Below are positions 16,255 to 22,800 of a stretch of 64,000 nucleotides of DNA, one piece after another. Under the pieces are notes generated by a model, which searched no databases, was not told the DNA's origin, and saw only the letters and a list, made by a program, of their open reading frames with translations. Both the position numbers and the translations under genes were made by a program. Numbering within the stretch: the first letter of the stretch is position 1; the number at the start of each line of letters is the position of its first letter. Source of the DNA: Flavilitoribacter nigricans DSM 23189 = NBRC 102662 (lineage in GTDB: Bacteria > Bacteroidota > Bacteroidia > Chitinophagales > Saprospiraceae); the NCBI RefSeq assembly GCF_002646595.1, contig NZ_PDUD01000018.1, positions 248,001 to 312,000 on the forward strand, read 5' to 3'.

Positions 16255-16370
16255 AGGTTTTTGGTTTTAATATCTCTCAGCAGCATGACGATCAACGCGA
16301 TGGCGGCGATGCTCATCAGGAACAGCGATGAGAGAATAAGCAGTTCAAAGATGGATTCTGGAAAAAGCAT
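16248..16370 (-). CDS. 40-residue single-span membrane peptide
   Basis: A 40-codon frame with ATG and stop fits exactly between the symporter and the carbamoyltransferase. The product is MLFPESIFELLILSSLFLMS, then one continuous hydrophobic helix to about residue 31, then a basic tail (RDIKTKNLW). It starts 15 bases after the symporter stop, and its TAA overlaps the downstream ATG (ATGGTAA), a coupling arrangement unlikely for a chance frame. Small single-span subunits often accompany sodium symporters and other carriers. I infer an accessory subunit of the neighbouring SSS transporter, not proven. Confidence 0.7.
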   Translation of the reverse strand: MLFPESIFELLILSSLFLMSIAAIALIVMLLRDIKTKNLW

Positions 16371-16385
16371 GGTTCTAAATTATTC

Positions 16386-17825
16386 TTATCCGTTAGGGCC
16401 AGATTGAGATTCATCCAGTAACTTCCACTGAAATTCCTCTTTATTTATTTTCGCAAACAAAGTTGTAACTACTATAGAGACTGCCGCGCCGATCAGGGAG
16501 GCGGTATACCATCCTAGATTGAAATAGGCGATCAATCCGGAGAGTGATCCCAGTACCATCGCCCACAAAGCGCCTTTTGGGCTTGCCGTTTTCCAATACA
16601 AACCCATGGCAATGGGATAGATCGTGCTCGCCACCATCGGGCCGGCAAAGAAAAGTACGGTCGCCAGGGTGCCGATCCGCGGCAGGCAGACCAGCCAGGC
16701 AAACACCCCCAAACCGATGATCACAAACATGGAAATACGGCGAATGCGCTGCTCCTTCGCTTTCGGGTTGATCATCTTTTTGTAGATGTCCTCCACGATA
16801 AGATCGGAAGTAGCGGCCAGCAGACTGTCGATACTGGAAGCCAGCGAACAGAAGAAAACGATAAACACAATGACCGCACCGACCTGACCCAAAATATGAC
16901 CGGCCATCAGCGGGCCTACCATATCCGGGCTCGTAATGTTAACGCCCAGTGATCCGCTCGTCAGCGCGATAAAACCCGCGGCGATGGGCACCGGCAGCCA
17001 GAACAGGCCGGCCAGGGTGTAAGCTTTCTGGCCAACTCCCTTCCGCATGGCGAAAGCCCGACTCCACCAGACGTTGCTGTGAAATACCTCACCGATACCA
17101 AAAAGCAGGTTGTTGAAAATTGCGATCAGGGAGGCCGGCAACAGGGCGTCGATCAGCATGGGTTTCTCCGTTTGCAGATCGCTGTATACCTGTTCCAGGT
17201 CTATGGAATACAGTACCGCAGCACCCACTACCACAATGCCGATCATTACGATCAGGGATTGGATGTAATCGGTGCCGATCACGGCGTATAAACCTCCGAA
17301 GAGGGTGTAGAGCACACAGACCAGCAGGATCATGGTCATGCCGATCTCGTAGGGGATCCCGGCCAGGGCGTTCATCAGAATTCCGCCCGCCATTCCCATG
17401 CTGATCAGCCAGGTAAATCCGTAAAAAATGGAAATTGCCAAAAAGATGTACCAGGCCGTATTTCCGTAACGAAGCCGGATAAAATCACCGCTGGTGTATC
17501 CTTTGGGCATGAGTTGTTTGATCCGTTTCGCCAGAGGGGCGAACAGGAACAGGCCGAAAGCGGCTGTCGAGTAGGCAATCATACCCCAGATGCCCAGTTG
17601 CAGGGCAAACTGCGGCGCCAGCATGGTAGTATTGGAGGTGATCCAGGTGGCCATAGCCGTGGCCGTACCGAAGGCGAGCCCGACATTTCGACCGGCGAGC
17701 ATAAATCCGTCGAGGTTCTTGGCTTTTTTCCCCCAGTAGATCCCGAGGTAGATCCATAAAATGGCCAATAAAATAAGTAATATCCATCCCGTGGTGGGGG
17801 ATAGTATTTCCGACTGGTGTTCCAT
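16386..17825 (-). CDS. Sodium:solute symporter (SSS family)
   Basis: A 479-residue inner-membrane carrier of the SSS (PutP/SGLT) family. It has an N-terminal helix after a short periplasmic tail, the LAGRNVG and TATAMATWI segments typical of the first family helices, a GGLYAVIGTDYIQ region, and about 13 hydrophobic spans. It should import a solute (amino acid, ureide, sugar or carboxylate) with Na+. The start is 6 bases after the FN3-membrane gene and the stop is 15 bases before the small membrane peptide, so all are one transcript. With a carbamoyltransferase, a carbamoylase and AsnB downstream, a nitrogen-rich or ureido substrate is the simplest guess. Confidence 0.88.
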   Translation of the reverse strand: MEHQSEILSPTTGWILLILLAILWIYLGIYWGKKAKNLDGFMLAGRNVGLAFGTATAMATWITSNTTMLAPQFALQLGIWGMIAYSTAAFGLFLFAPLAKRIKQLMPKGYTSGDFIRLRYGNTAWYIFLAISIFYGFTWLISMGMAGGILMNALAGIPYEIGMTMILLVCVLYTLFGGLYAVIGTDYIQSLIVMIGIVVVGAAVLYSIDLEQVYSDLQTEKPMLIDALLPASLIAIFNNLLFGIGEVFHSNVWWSRAFAMRKGVGQKAYTLAGLFWLPVPIAAGFIALTSGSLGVNITSPDMVGPLMAGHILGQVGAVIVFIVFFCSLASSIDSLLAATSDLIVEDIYKKMINPKAKEQRIRRISMFVIIGLGVFAWLVCLPRIGTLATVLFFAGPMVASTIYPIAMGLYWKTASPKGALWAMVLGSLSGLIAYFNLGWYTASLIGAAVSIVVTTLFAKINKEEFQWKLLDESQSGPNG

Positions 17826-17831
17826 GTGTTA

Positions 17832-18290
17832 TTATGGGTTTTGCGTCACTTTCCGGTTTCCCTGAACGACGATGCCCACGGTTAACAGAAATACCAATGC
17901 GCCTAAGCCAAATAGCGTAAAAGCTAAAGATAGGGAATGGTGTTGGACCCGAACCAGCGTTGGTTCGGACCAGGCACTCCAGGGGCCGCCCTCTTTTACC
18001 CGTACCCGATAATAGTAATCACCATTTTTCAGGCCGGATAAAAAGGTGGCAAAATCTTGTCCTTGATAAATAGCGGTGGAAGAAGAAAACTGTGCATCCG
18101 GAGCCTGTTGCAACTCAAACTCGTGGCCGTTTGCACTTTCAGCGCCGGGAATCCATTCCCAACTCAATTTGATATAACCAGATTCAGTAAAGTTTTCCGG
18201 TGGATTTTCGAATTGGGGAGGTTCAGGATCTATGGCTTTCAGACCAAGAGTTAAGAACAGGACCAGTAAACACGTGCTCAAGGCTTTCAT
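17832..18290 (-). CDS. Exported FN3-like domain protein with C-terminal membrane anchor
   Basis: 152 residues. A signal peptide (residues 1-19, ALSTCLLVLFLTLGLKA) is followed by one beta-sandwich of the fibronectin type III kind (about 22-118), with the ISLSWE-like strand SGYIKLSWEW and the YYRVRVKEGGPWSAWSEP strand. A C-terminal transmembrane helix (about 123-143) and a basic tail end the protein. It should face the periplasm from the inner membrane. It is the first gene of the symporter cluster, 6 bases before the carrier, so a substrate-capturing or stabilising partner of the symporter is plausible. Exact function unknown. Confidence 0.75.
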   Translation of the reverse strand: MKALSTCLLVLFLTLGLKAIDPEPPQFENPPENFTESGYIKLSWEWIPGAESANGHEFELQQAPDAQFSSSTAIYQGQDFATFLSGLKNGDYYYRVRVKEGGPWSAWSEPTLVRVQHHSLSLAFTLFGLGALVFLLTVGIVVQGNRKVTQNP

Positions 18291-18323
18291 GTTTCCGGGT
18301 TTTCATATAGAAGTATTCAGGTG

Positions 18324-18509
18324 CTACTCTTCTTTCTTACTTTCGATGTAAGCGGCTTTCAGAACTTCTTCACGTCTTTTTACAGATGGTTTGGTAAAAT
18401 ACTTGCGCTCACTCAGCTCTCTTCTCAGCTTAACATTGCGGTGTTTTCTCTTGTAACGTTTGAGGACTCTTTCAATACTTTCTCCGTCTTTTCTGTCGAT
18501 TATTAGCAT
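18324..18509 (-). CDS. rpsU: 30S ribosomal protein S21
   Basis: A 61-residue, very basic protein. It starts with MLIIDRKDGESIERVLKRYK, has the characteristic central Arg/Lys helix (KRKHRNVKLRREL) and keeps the family's xKPSxKRR segment. S21 binds the 30S platform near the anti-Shine-Dalgarno end of 16S rRNA and helps initiation; in Bacteroidota it is part of the set-up that occludes the anti-SD. Length is typical (60-70). Two upstream promoter-like elements are visible (18522-18549 and 18635-18642). The FN3/symporter cluster begins 33 bases downstream on the same strand, so read-through is possible. Confidence 0.93.
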   Translation of the reverse strand: MLIIDRKDGESIERVLKRYKRKHRNVKLRRELSERKYFTKPSVKRREEVLKAAYIESKKEE

Positions 18510-18521
18510 AAATTGATTTTA

Positions 18522-18549
18522 CAAATAAGGATCAATACTTTCGTACAAA
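18522..18549 (-). promoter_or_regulatory. Possible rpsU promoter
   Basis: On the minus strand TTTG (18546-18549) is followed after 18 bases by TATTTG (18522-18527), a near match to the Bacteroidota -33/-7 pattern, and the rpsU ATG follows about 12 bases later. The -7 box lacks one base of the consensus. A second candidate -7 box, TACCTTTG (18635-18642), lies further upstream and would give a leader of about 115 bases. Confidence 0.4.
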
Positions 18550-18838
18550 AAAAATCCCACCAAAACTTTCTAGTAATGGTCGGTTCATTTTTTATTAGAA
18601 AGTAATTAACTGCCTTATGATTTTAAATGAAGTACAAAGGTACAAATAATAATAGTTTCTACAGAAACAAAACAAGCATTTCGGCAAATTGTTTTGCGAT
18701 GGTCCGGATTCCTCCCTACTATAACATCACCTTAACAATTCGGGCCCGTACCAGTGTTTACGGGCCTTCCAGGGAGCAGGAAATGCCCATTTTCGGACGC
18801 CGGGAAGGGCTTGTTCAGCACCTGTTAAAAGAATGGTC
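18550..18838. other. Intergenic region between rpsU and the MarR gene
   Basis: About 290 bases with no convincing gene; the long plus-strand frame here continues antisense into the MarR gene and is a shadow. Contents: the TACCTTTG box of a probable rpsU promoter at 18635-18642, and a weak hairpin GGCCCG/CGGGCC near 18753-18776 that may help end the MarR message. Nothing else is visible. Confidence 0.45.
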
Positions 18839-19333
18839 TTATGGTGCCGAATGCGCATTAGGATCAATATCGACGTCGGAAGTAATGATCGGCGCGGCAT
18901 CCACCGCCTCGATATCCAGAAAACCGATTATGAGATCGAATGCGTCGTCCAGGGCCTGCAGTTGCCGGGGAGAAAGTTGCTGGAGCCGATGGGTCAGACG
19001 GTCGTGGAGCGGATCGGGTGTGGATTCCAGGAGTTTGATGCTTTTGGCGGTGAGCGCCACCAGTCCGATGCGTTTATCGTGGGGATTGGGAATACGGGCG
19101 ACGAGGCATTTCTTCTCCAGCCGATCAATTATTCCGGTAACGGTACTGGCGTTCAGTTGCAGAAATTCTTTAATCTCCTTGTGGGCGGACTGGAAATCCG
19201 GCTGATCATTCAGGAAATAAAGACAGAGCAGTTGCGGGATACTGATACCGTGCTTTTTCTCAATGCGTTTGCTCTCCAGGTTGACCGACCGGATGATCTT
19301 CCGGATACTGATCAGGATGTGCCTGTGCTTCAT
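18839..19333 (-). CDS. MarR-family transcriptional regulator
   Basis: A 164-residue winged-helix regulator. The recognition region LNASTVTGIIDRLEKK and the wing with the diagnostic D-x-R (NPHDKRIGLVALT) are clear. The N-terminal helix ISIRKIIRSVNLESKRIEK forms the dimer interface with the C-terminal helices. MarR proteins usually repress their own gene and a divergent neighbour and respond to small hydrophobic ligands. Here the divergent neighbour is a monoacylglycerol-lipase-like hydrolase 111 bases away. I use the ATG at 19333; the frame is open further upstream, but that part overlaps the divergent gene. Confidence 0.88.
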   Translation of the reverse strand: MKHRHILISIRKIIRSVNLESKRIEKKHGISIPQLLCLYFLNDQPDFQSAHKEIKEFLQLNASTVTGIIDRLEKKCLVARIPNPHDKRIGLVALTAKSIKLLESTPDPLHDRLTHRLQQLSPRQLQALDDAFDLIIGFLDIEAVDAAPIITSDVDIDPNAHSAP

Positions 19334-19428
19334 GTTGGATTTGCTATTTGACCGTCGCCTTAAATATATGTTTTTTTTGGCAGGGAACTGAGCCGGGGGA
19401 AAATGCGTCCGGCGAAAAGTAATTTCCT

Positions 19429-19436
19429 TAACTTTG
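19429..19436 (+). promoter_or_regulatory. Candidate -7 box for the alpha/beta hydrolase
   Basis: TAACTTTG is an exact TAnnTTTG. It ends only 8 bases before the ATG at 19445, so a transcript started from it would be almost leaderless. No TTTG is found at the right distance upstream, which keeps confidence low. Confidence 0.3.
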
Positions 19437-19444
19437 GCTTCCAT

Positions 19445-20272
19445 ATGGAAAATAGTACCCTGCAATGGACGACGTCCGACGGTCTGAAGATCTTCGGAAA
19501 ATGCTGGCCGGTGGAACAGCCGAAAGCCGTGCTGAATATTGCCCACGGGATGGGCGAGCACATTCAACGCTACGAACACGTAGCGGCCTTTTACAACCGT
19601 CACAATATTGCGGTGATCGGTAACGACCACCGGGGCCATGGTCTCAGTGAAGGCAAAAAAGGCCATATTCCGGAATACAGCGCCCTGCTGGATGAAATGG
19701 ATCAGCTGCTGGAACAAAGCCGTCAGCGCTTTCCGGGAGTACCGCAATTCCTGTTTGGACAAAGCCTCGGCGGCAACATCGTACTGAACTATGCCTTGCG
19801 GCGTCAACCGCAGCTGGCCGGAGTGATCGCATCCAGTCCCTGGATCCAGCTGGAATTCCGACCGAATCCGGTCAGTGTCATGGCCGGAAAACTGCTAAAG
19901 AACCTCTACCCTACTTTTTCGCAACCGACTGATCTTAAACCGGAGCACTTGTCGACTGATCCCGAGGTGGGACGGATCTACCAGGCCGATCCTCTCGTAC
20001 ACAGTCGCATCACGGCCGCAATGGGTACGGAGATGCTGGACGCTGCGGATTACCTCCACCAATATTCGGGCAAATTTCCTTTGCCCCTGTTGATCATGCA
20101 CGGCACCGAAGACCACATCATCTCCTTTGATGCCAGTCGTCAATTTGCCGAAAGGGTGGATGGTCCGGTCACTTTTATCCCCTGGAAAGGGCTTTATCAC
20201 GAATTGCACAATGAAACCCGCCAGGAAGAAGTTTTGAATACAAGCCTGCAGTGGGTGCAGGAACATTTGTAA
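19445..20272 (+). CDS. Alpha/beta hydrolase, monoacylglycerol lipase-like
   Basis: 275 residues of the serine aminopeptidase/lysophospholipase (Hydrolase_4) family. The oxyanion segment IAHGMGEH, the GNDHRGHGLSEG loop typical of monoacylglycerol lipases, the nucleophile elbow GQSLGG (Ser107), the acid in MHGTEDHI and the final His in LYHELHNE make a full triad. It should hydrolyse monoglycerides or lysophospholipids in the cytosol; no signal peptide is present. The ATG at 19445 gives the family-typical start ENSTLQWTTSDGLKIFG; an ATG 14 codons upstream adds unrelated sequence. It is followed after 15 bases by the subtilase gene. Confidence 0.87.
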   Translation: MENSTLQWTTSDGLKIFGKCWPVEQPKAVLNIAHGMGEHIQRYEHVAAFYNRHNIAVIGNDHRGHGLSEGKKGHIPEYSALLDEMDQLLEQSRQRFPGVPQFLFGQSLGGNIVLNYALRRQPQLAGVIASSPWIQLEFRPNPVSVMAGKLLKNLYPTFSQPTDLKPEHLSTDPEVGRIYQADPLVHSRITAAMGTEMLDAADYLHQYSGKFPLPLLIMHGTEDHIISFDASRQFAERVDGPVTFIPWKGLYHELHNETRQEEVLNTSLQWVQEHL

Positions 20273-20287
20273 AATTAAATTAGAACT

Positions 20288-21700
20288 ATGTCCCGCAGGA
20301 AATATATTTTACTGGGTATGGCCATTATCTACAGTGCAGTGCTTTTCGGCCAGGATATGGATATCGATGTTTGCTACTGGGTGAGCTTCAGCGATAAGGC
20401 ACAAAGTGAATACCAGGTGGAAGCTCCGAACGAATTTCTCTCCGAGCGGGCGCTGTCCCGCAGAGCGCGTTTCGGCATTCCTCTTACAGAAACGGACCTG
20501 CCGGTCAATGCGGCCTATCTGGACAGCCTGAAAACAGCGGGTACCCGCATTCAGTATACTTCCCGCTGGCTGAATGGCGCGGCAATGGTCGCGACTCCCG
20601 CCCAGGCCAAAGCTTTGGAATCACTCAGCTTTGTCGATTCTATCCGCTATATCGGCCCCTATTTCGGAGCCACTTCCGCCCGCAATTACAAATATGTCAT
20701 GGACAGCACGGGTATGAAAATGGAGTCCAACAAGTACGGTCGCTCGGGACGCAACATTCAGATGCTGAACGGCGACTCCCTGCACCAGATGGGCTTCCAG
20801 GGCGAAGGCATGTATATAGCGGTGCTGGACGGCGGGTTCACTAATGTCGACAAGATCCCCTTCTTCGATACCCTCCGGCATTACCAGAGCCTGGATCATT
20901 TTTATGATTTCACTAATGCCGACCGGGATGTATTCGAATCCAGTACCCACGGTACCTCCGTACTTTCGGCCATGGCCGCTTACAGTCCGGGCGTACTGGT
21001 CGGCACCGCTCCGCGTGCACGTTATGTTTGTCTCAAGACGGAAGAGGTGCGGGGTGAACACCGGATGGAAGAATACAACTGGGTAGCCGCCCTGGAATAC
21101 GCCGACAGTCTCGGTGTGGATGTCGTAAATTCTTCCCTGGGATATTATGCCTTTAGCGACCACAACATGGATTACCATCCTCGCCAATTGGACGGCAAAA
21201 CATCCCCGGCGAGTCGGGCTGCAGAAATGGCTTTCGACCGCGGAATGATCATTGTGGTAAGCGCCGGCAATGAGGGCGACAGCCGCTGGAAATACATTGA
21301 TATTCCCGCTGATTCACCGAAGGCACTGGCGATCGCAGCGGTGATGAATGACGGTCAAAAGGCCGGTTTCAGTTCCTACGGTTACGATTCCCTCGAAGTG
21401 ATCAAACCGGACCTGGCCGCACCGGGGGTTAATGTACCGGTGCCGAATGCGTATCGCAGTCGGCTGTCGGCAGCCAGCGGCACATCTTTGGCCGCGCCGA
21501 TCATGACCGGATTGGTAACCTGCCTGTGGCAGGCATTCCCGGAACTCGCCAATAGCGAAATTGTGGCGGCCCTTAAAGCCAGCGGTCACCAGGCCGAGCA
21601 ACCCGATCTGGCGCTCGGATACGGGATCCCCGATTTTATGAAAGCCTACCGCATCCTGCAGGCCAGGAAAACTGAAATGGAATCGAAACAAAGTGAGTAG
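20288..21700 (+). CDS. Secreted subtilisin-like serine protease (S8)
   Basis: 470 residues. A signal peptide (about 1-21, ending VLFGQ) is followed by a pro-region with the SERALSRRARFGIPL motif common in Bacteroidota subtilases. The catalytic triad is D181 (AVLDGGF), H221 (STHGTS) and S400 (SGTSLAAP), with oxyanion N328 in SAGNEGD. The protein ends soon after the catalytic domain and has no visible T9SS sorting domain, so it is probably periplasmic or released another way. The last codons overlap the following lipoprotein gene by 8 bases. Confidence 0.9.
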   Translation: MSRRKYILLGMAIIYSAVLFGQDMDIDVCYWVSFSDKAQSEYQVEAPNEFLSERALSRRARFGIPLTETDLPVNAAYLDSLKTAGTRIQYTSRWLNGAAMVATPAQAKALESLSFVDSIRYIGPYFGATSARNYKYVMDSTGMKMESNKYGRSGRNIQMLNGDSLHQMGFQGEGMYIAVLDGGFTNVDKIPFFDTLRHYQSLDHFYDFTNADRDVFESSTHGTSVLSAMAAYSPGVLVGTAPRARYVCLKTEEVRGEHRMEEYNWVAALEYADSLGVDVVNSSLGYYAFSDHNMDYHPRQLDGKTSPASRAAEMAFDRGMIIVVSAGNEGDSRWKYIDIPADSPKALAIAAVMNDGQKAGFSSYGYDSLEVIKPDLAAPGVNVPVPNAYRSRLSAASGTSLAAPIMTGLVTCLWQAFPELANSEIVAALKASGHQAEQPDLALGYGIPDFMKAYRILQARKTEMESKQSE

Positions 21701-22271
21701 CGAAACTCAAGGACAAGTAAGATTGAAAGCAAGGACCGTTTGCAGGGTAATGCTCATGGGTATGGTATGGGTATTAGCCTGGGCATTGGTAGCCTGTGAA
21801 TCGGGCGGTGGTGGAGAAGCGCTCGTCGAAGCGGATTACAGCAATTGCCGGTACGAAAAACCCGAAGCGATCTTTTACGACGGTTTGCCGCAAATTAGTG
21901 ATCATCGCTTTGAGCGGAGAGGGCGCGGCAGCGAGGAAAAGTTTACGCTGTCCGGCGGGATCGCCGTTACGATCCTGCAATACGGTTGCGATGACCGAAC
22001 CCAGGAATTCATTTTTGAGCTCAACCAGCGCAACCTCTGTGAAAGCACCGAAGATTGCACCCGGCACATCGCTCAGTTGTTACATGCCCTTTCGCGCCTG
22101 GGGCCGGAATTCCACGTTTTTCGGGCCTGGAGCCAGGCGATCAGAGAGGTGGCCCCTAGCCTGAGTTTTGGCGAAAGCGCCGAGTTAGCGGAAGGCTTTT
22201 GGGTAAAGGTTGACCAAAAAAGTGGCTTTGGGAATACCACCTTAATGCTTACGTTATCCGAAAAGCCCTGA
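21693..22271 (+). CDS. Lipoprotein of unknown function
   Basis: 192 residues from a GTG that overlaps the subtilase stop (GTGAGTAG); an internal ATG at 21750 is the alternative start. Either way a hydrophobic stretch (MLMGMVWVLAWALVAC) ends in the lipobox LVAC, so the mature protein starts at a lipidated Cys followed by ESGGGG. The mature part of about 155 residues has four cysteines (one in NCRYEK, one in YGCDD, two in NLCESTEDC) and no domain I recognise. Overlap with the protease suggests joint expression; an inhibitor or partner role is only a guess. Confidence 0.65.
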   Translation: MSSETQGQVRLKARTVCRVMLMGMVWVLAWALVACESGGGGEALVEADYSNCRYEKPEAIFYDGLPQISDHRFERRGRGSEEKFTLSGGIAVTILQYGCDDRTQEFIFELNQRNLCESTEDCTRHIAQLLHALSRLGPEFHVFRAWSQAIREVAPSLSFGESAELAEGFWVKVDQKSGFGNTTLMLTLSEKP

Positions 22272-22446
22272 GATTTTCGGAGCATCGGTCCACCGGCCCA
22301 TGAGTTTGTGGTTCAAGGGGTTTTGAAAGTAGGTAAAATTAATATTCAATAATTTTAAATTTATAAATCACTACAAAACAATTACCTTAAACAAAAAAAT
22401 TACATAGTGTAAACACGCAAATCCAAATAAAATTTTGCTTTTTTTT
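22272..22446. other. AT-rich intergenic stretch after the lipoprotein gene
   Basis: 175 bases with no gene. It is very A/T-rich and ends in a T-run that merges into the promoter of the candidate non-coding RNA. No clear terminator for the protease-lipoprotein transcript is visible. Confidence 0.4.
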
Positions 22447-22478
22447 TTTGCCTGTCCGGCTCAATAGTACTAATTTTA
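22447..22478 (+). promoter_or_regulatory. Promoter of candidate non-coding RNA
   Basis: TTTG at 22447-22450, a 20-base spacer, then TAATTTTA at 22471-22478 (7 of 8 matches to TAnnTTTG). This is the same geometry as the paa promoter in this window. Transcription would start near 22484. Confidence 0.55.
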
Positions 22479-22483
22479 CCCTG

Positions 22484-22719
22484 CAAAACGGAACAGCAGA
22501 CTTTAACCAGCAGTCCAATCTTAAATCTTTTCGGCATCCAATCGACTTTGACCTGAATAAGGCAATACCAATATCACACTGTCGAAAACCCCGGATACTG
22601 CAACAATTGTGCAAGAGGACCAAAAGTTGCGTTCCCAACCTGTGTCTACAACCCTTTGTAAAAGATAAATTAGTATCAGTAAGTTAGTGGCTCCGCTGCG
22701 TTCGCAGCGGGGCTTTTTT
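22484..22719 (+). ncRNA. Candidate small RNA of about 236 nt
   Basis: Between a good promoter (22447-22478) and an intrinsic terminator (22690-22719) lie about 200 bases with no ATG in any plus-strand frame. The stretch is not part of a flanking gene and is richer in G+C than the spacer before it. That is the layout of a stand-alone RNA gene. I could not assign it to 6S, SRP, tmRNA or RNase P RNA by motif. The exact 5' end is inferred. Confidence 0.45.
22690..22719 (+). terminator. Intrinsic terminator
   Basis: GCTCCGCTG/CAGCGGGGC forms a 9-pair stem (one G-T) with loop CGTTCG, followed by six T. It ends the candidate small RNA. Confidence 0.8.
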
Positions 22720-22742
22720 CGTATTGGACCTTAATCGTTTAG

Positions 22743-22787
22743 GGAAACCGGAGGCGCTGTACTACTGAACACCGCCTCCGGTTTTCC
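22743..22787. terminator. Hairpin between the small RNA and paaZ
   Basis: GGAAACCGGAGGCG (22743-22756) pairs with CGCCTCCGGTTTTCC (22773-22787) with one bulged T. It sits 14 bases past the paaZ stop on the minus strand. It lacks a long U-run, so it may be a 3'-end stabiliser or a weak terminator for paaZ. Confidence 0.5.
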
Positions 22788-22800
22788 AACGAAAAAGGCC

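Noticed and set aside
18627-19205. Plus-strand frame of 192 codons near the MarR gene
   Set aside because: It runs antisense through the MarR gene, whose winged-helix motifs are unmistakable.
22448-22687. Small plus-strand frame in the candidate RNA gene
   Set aside because: It has only a TTG start inside the promoter, no ATG and no protein-like features; a non-coding RNA fits better.
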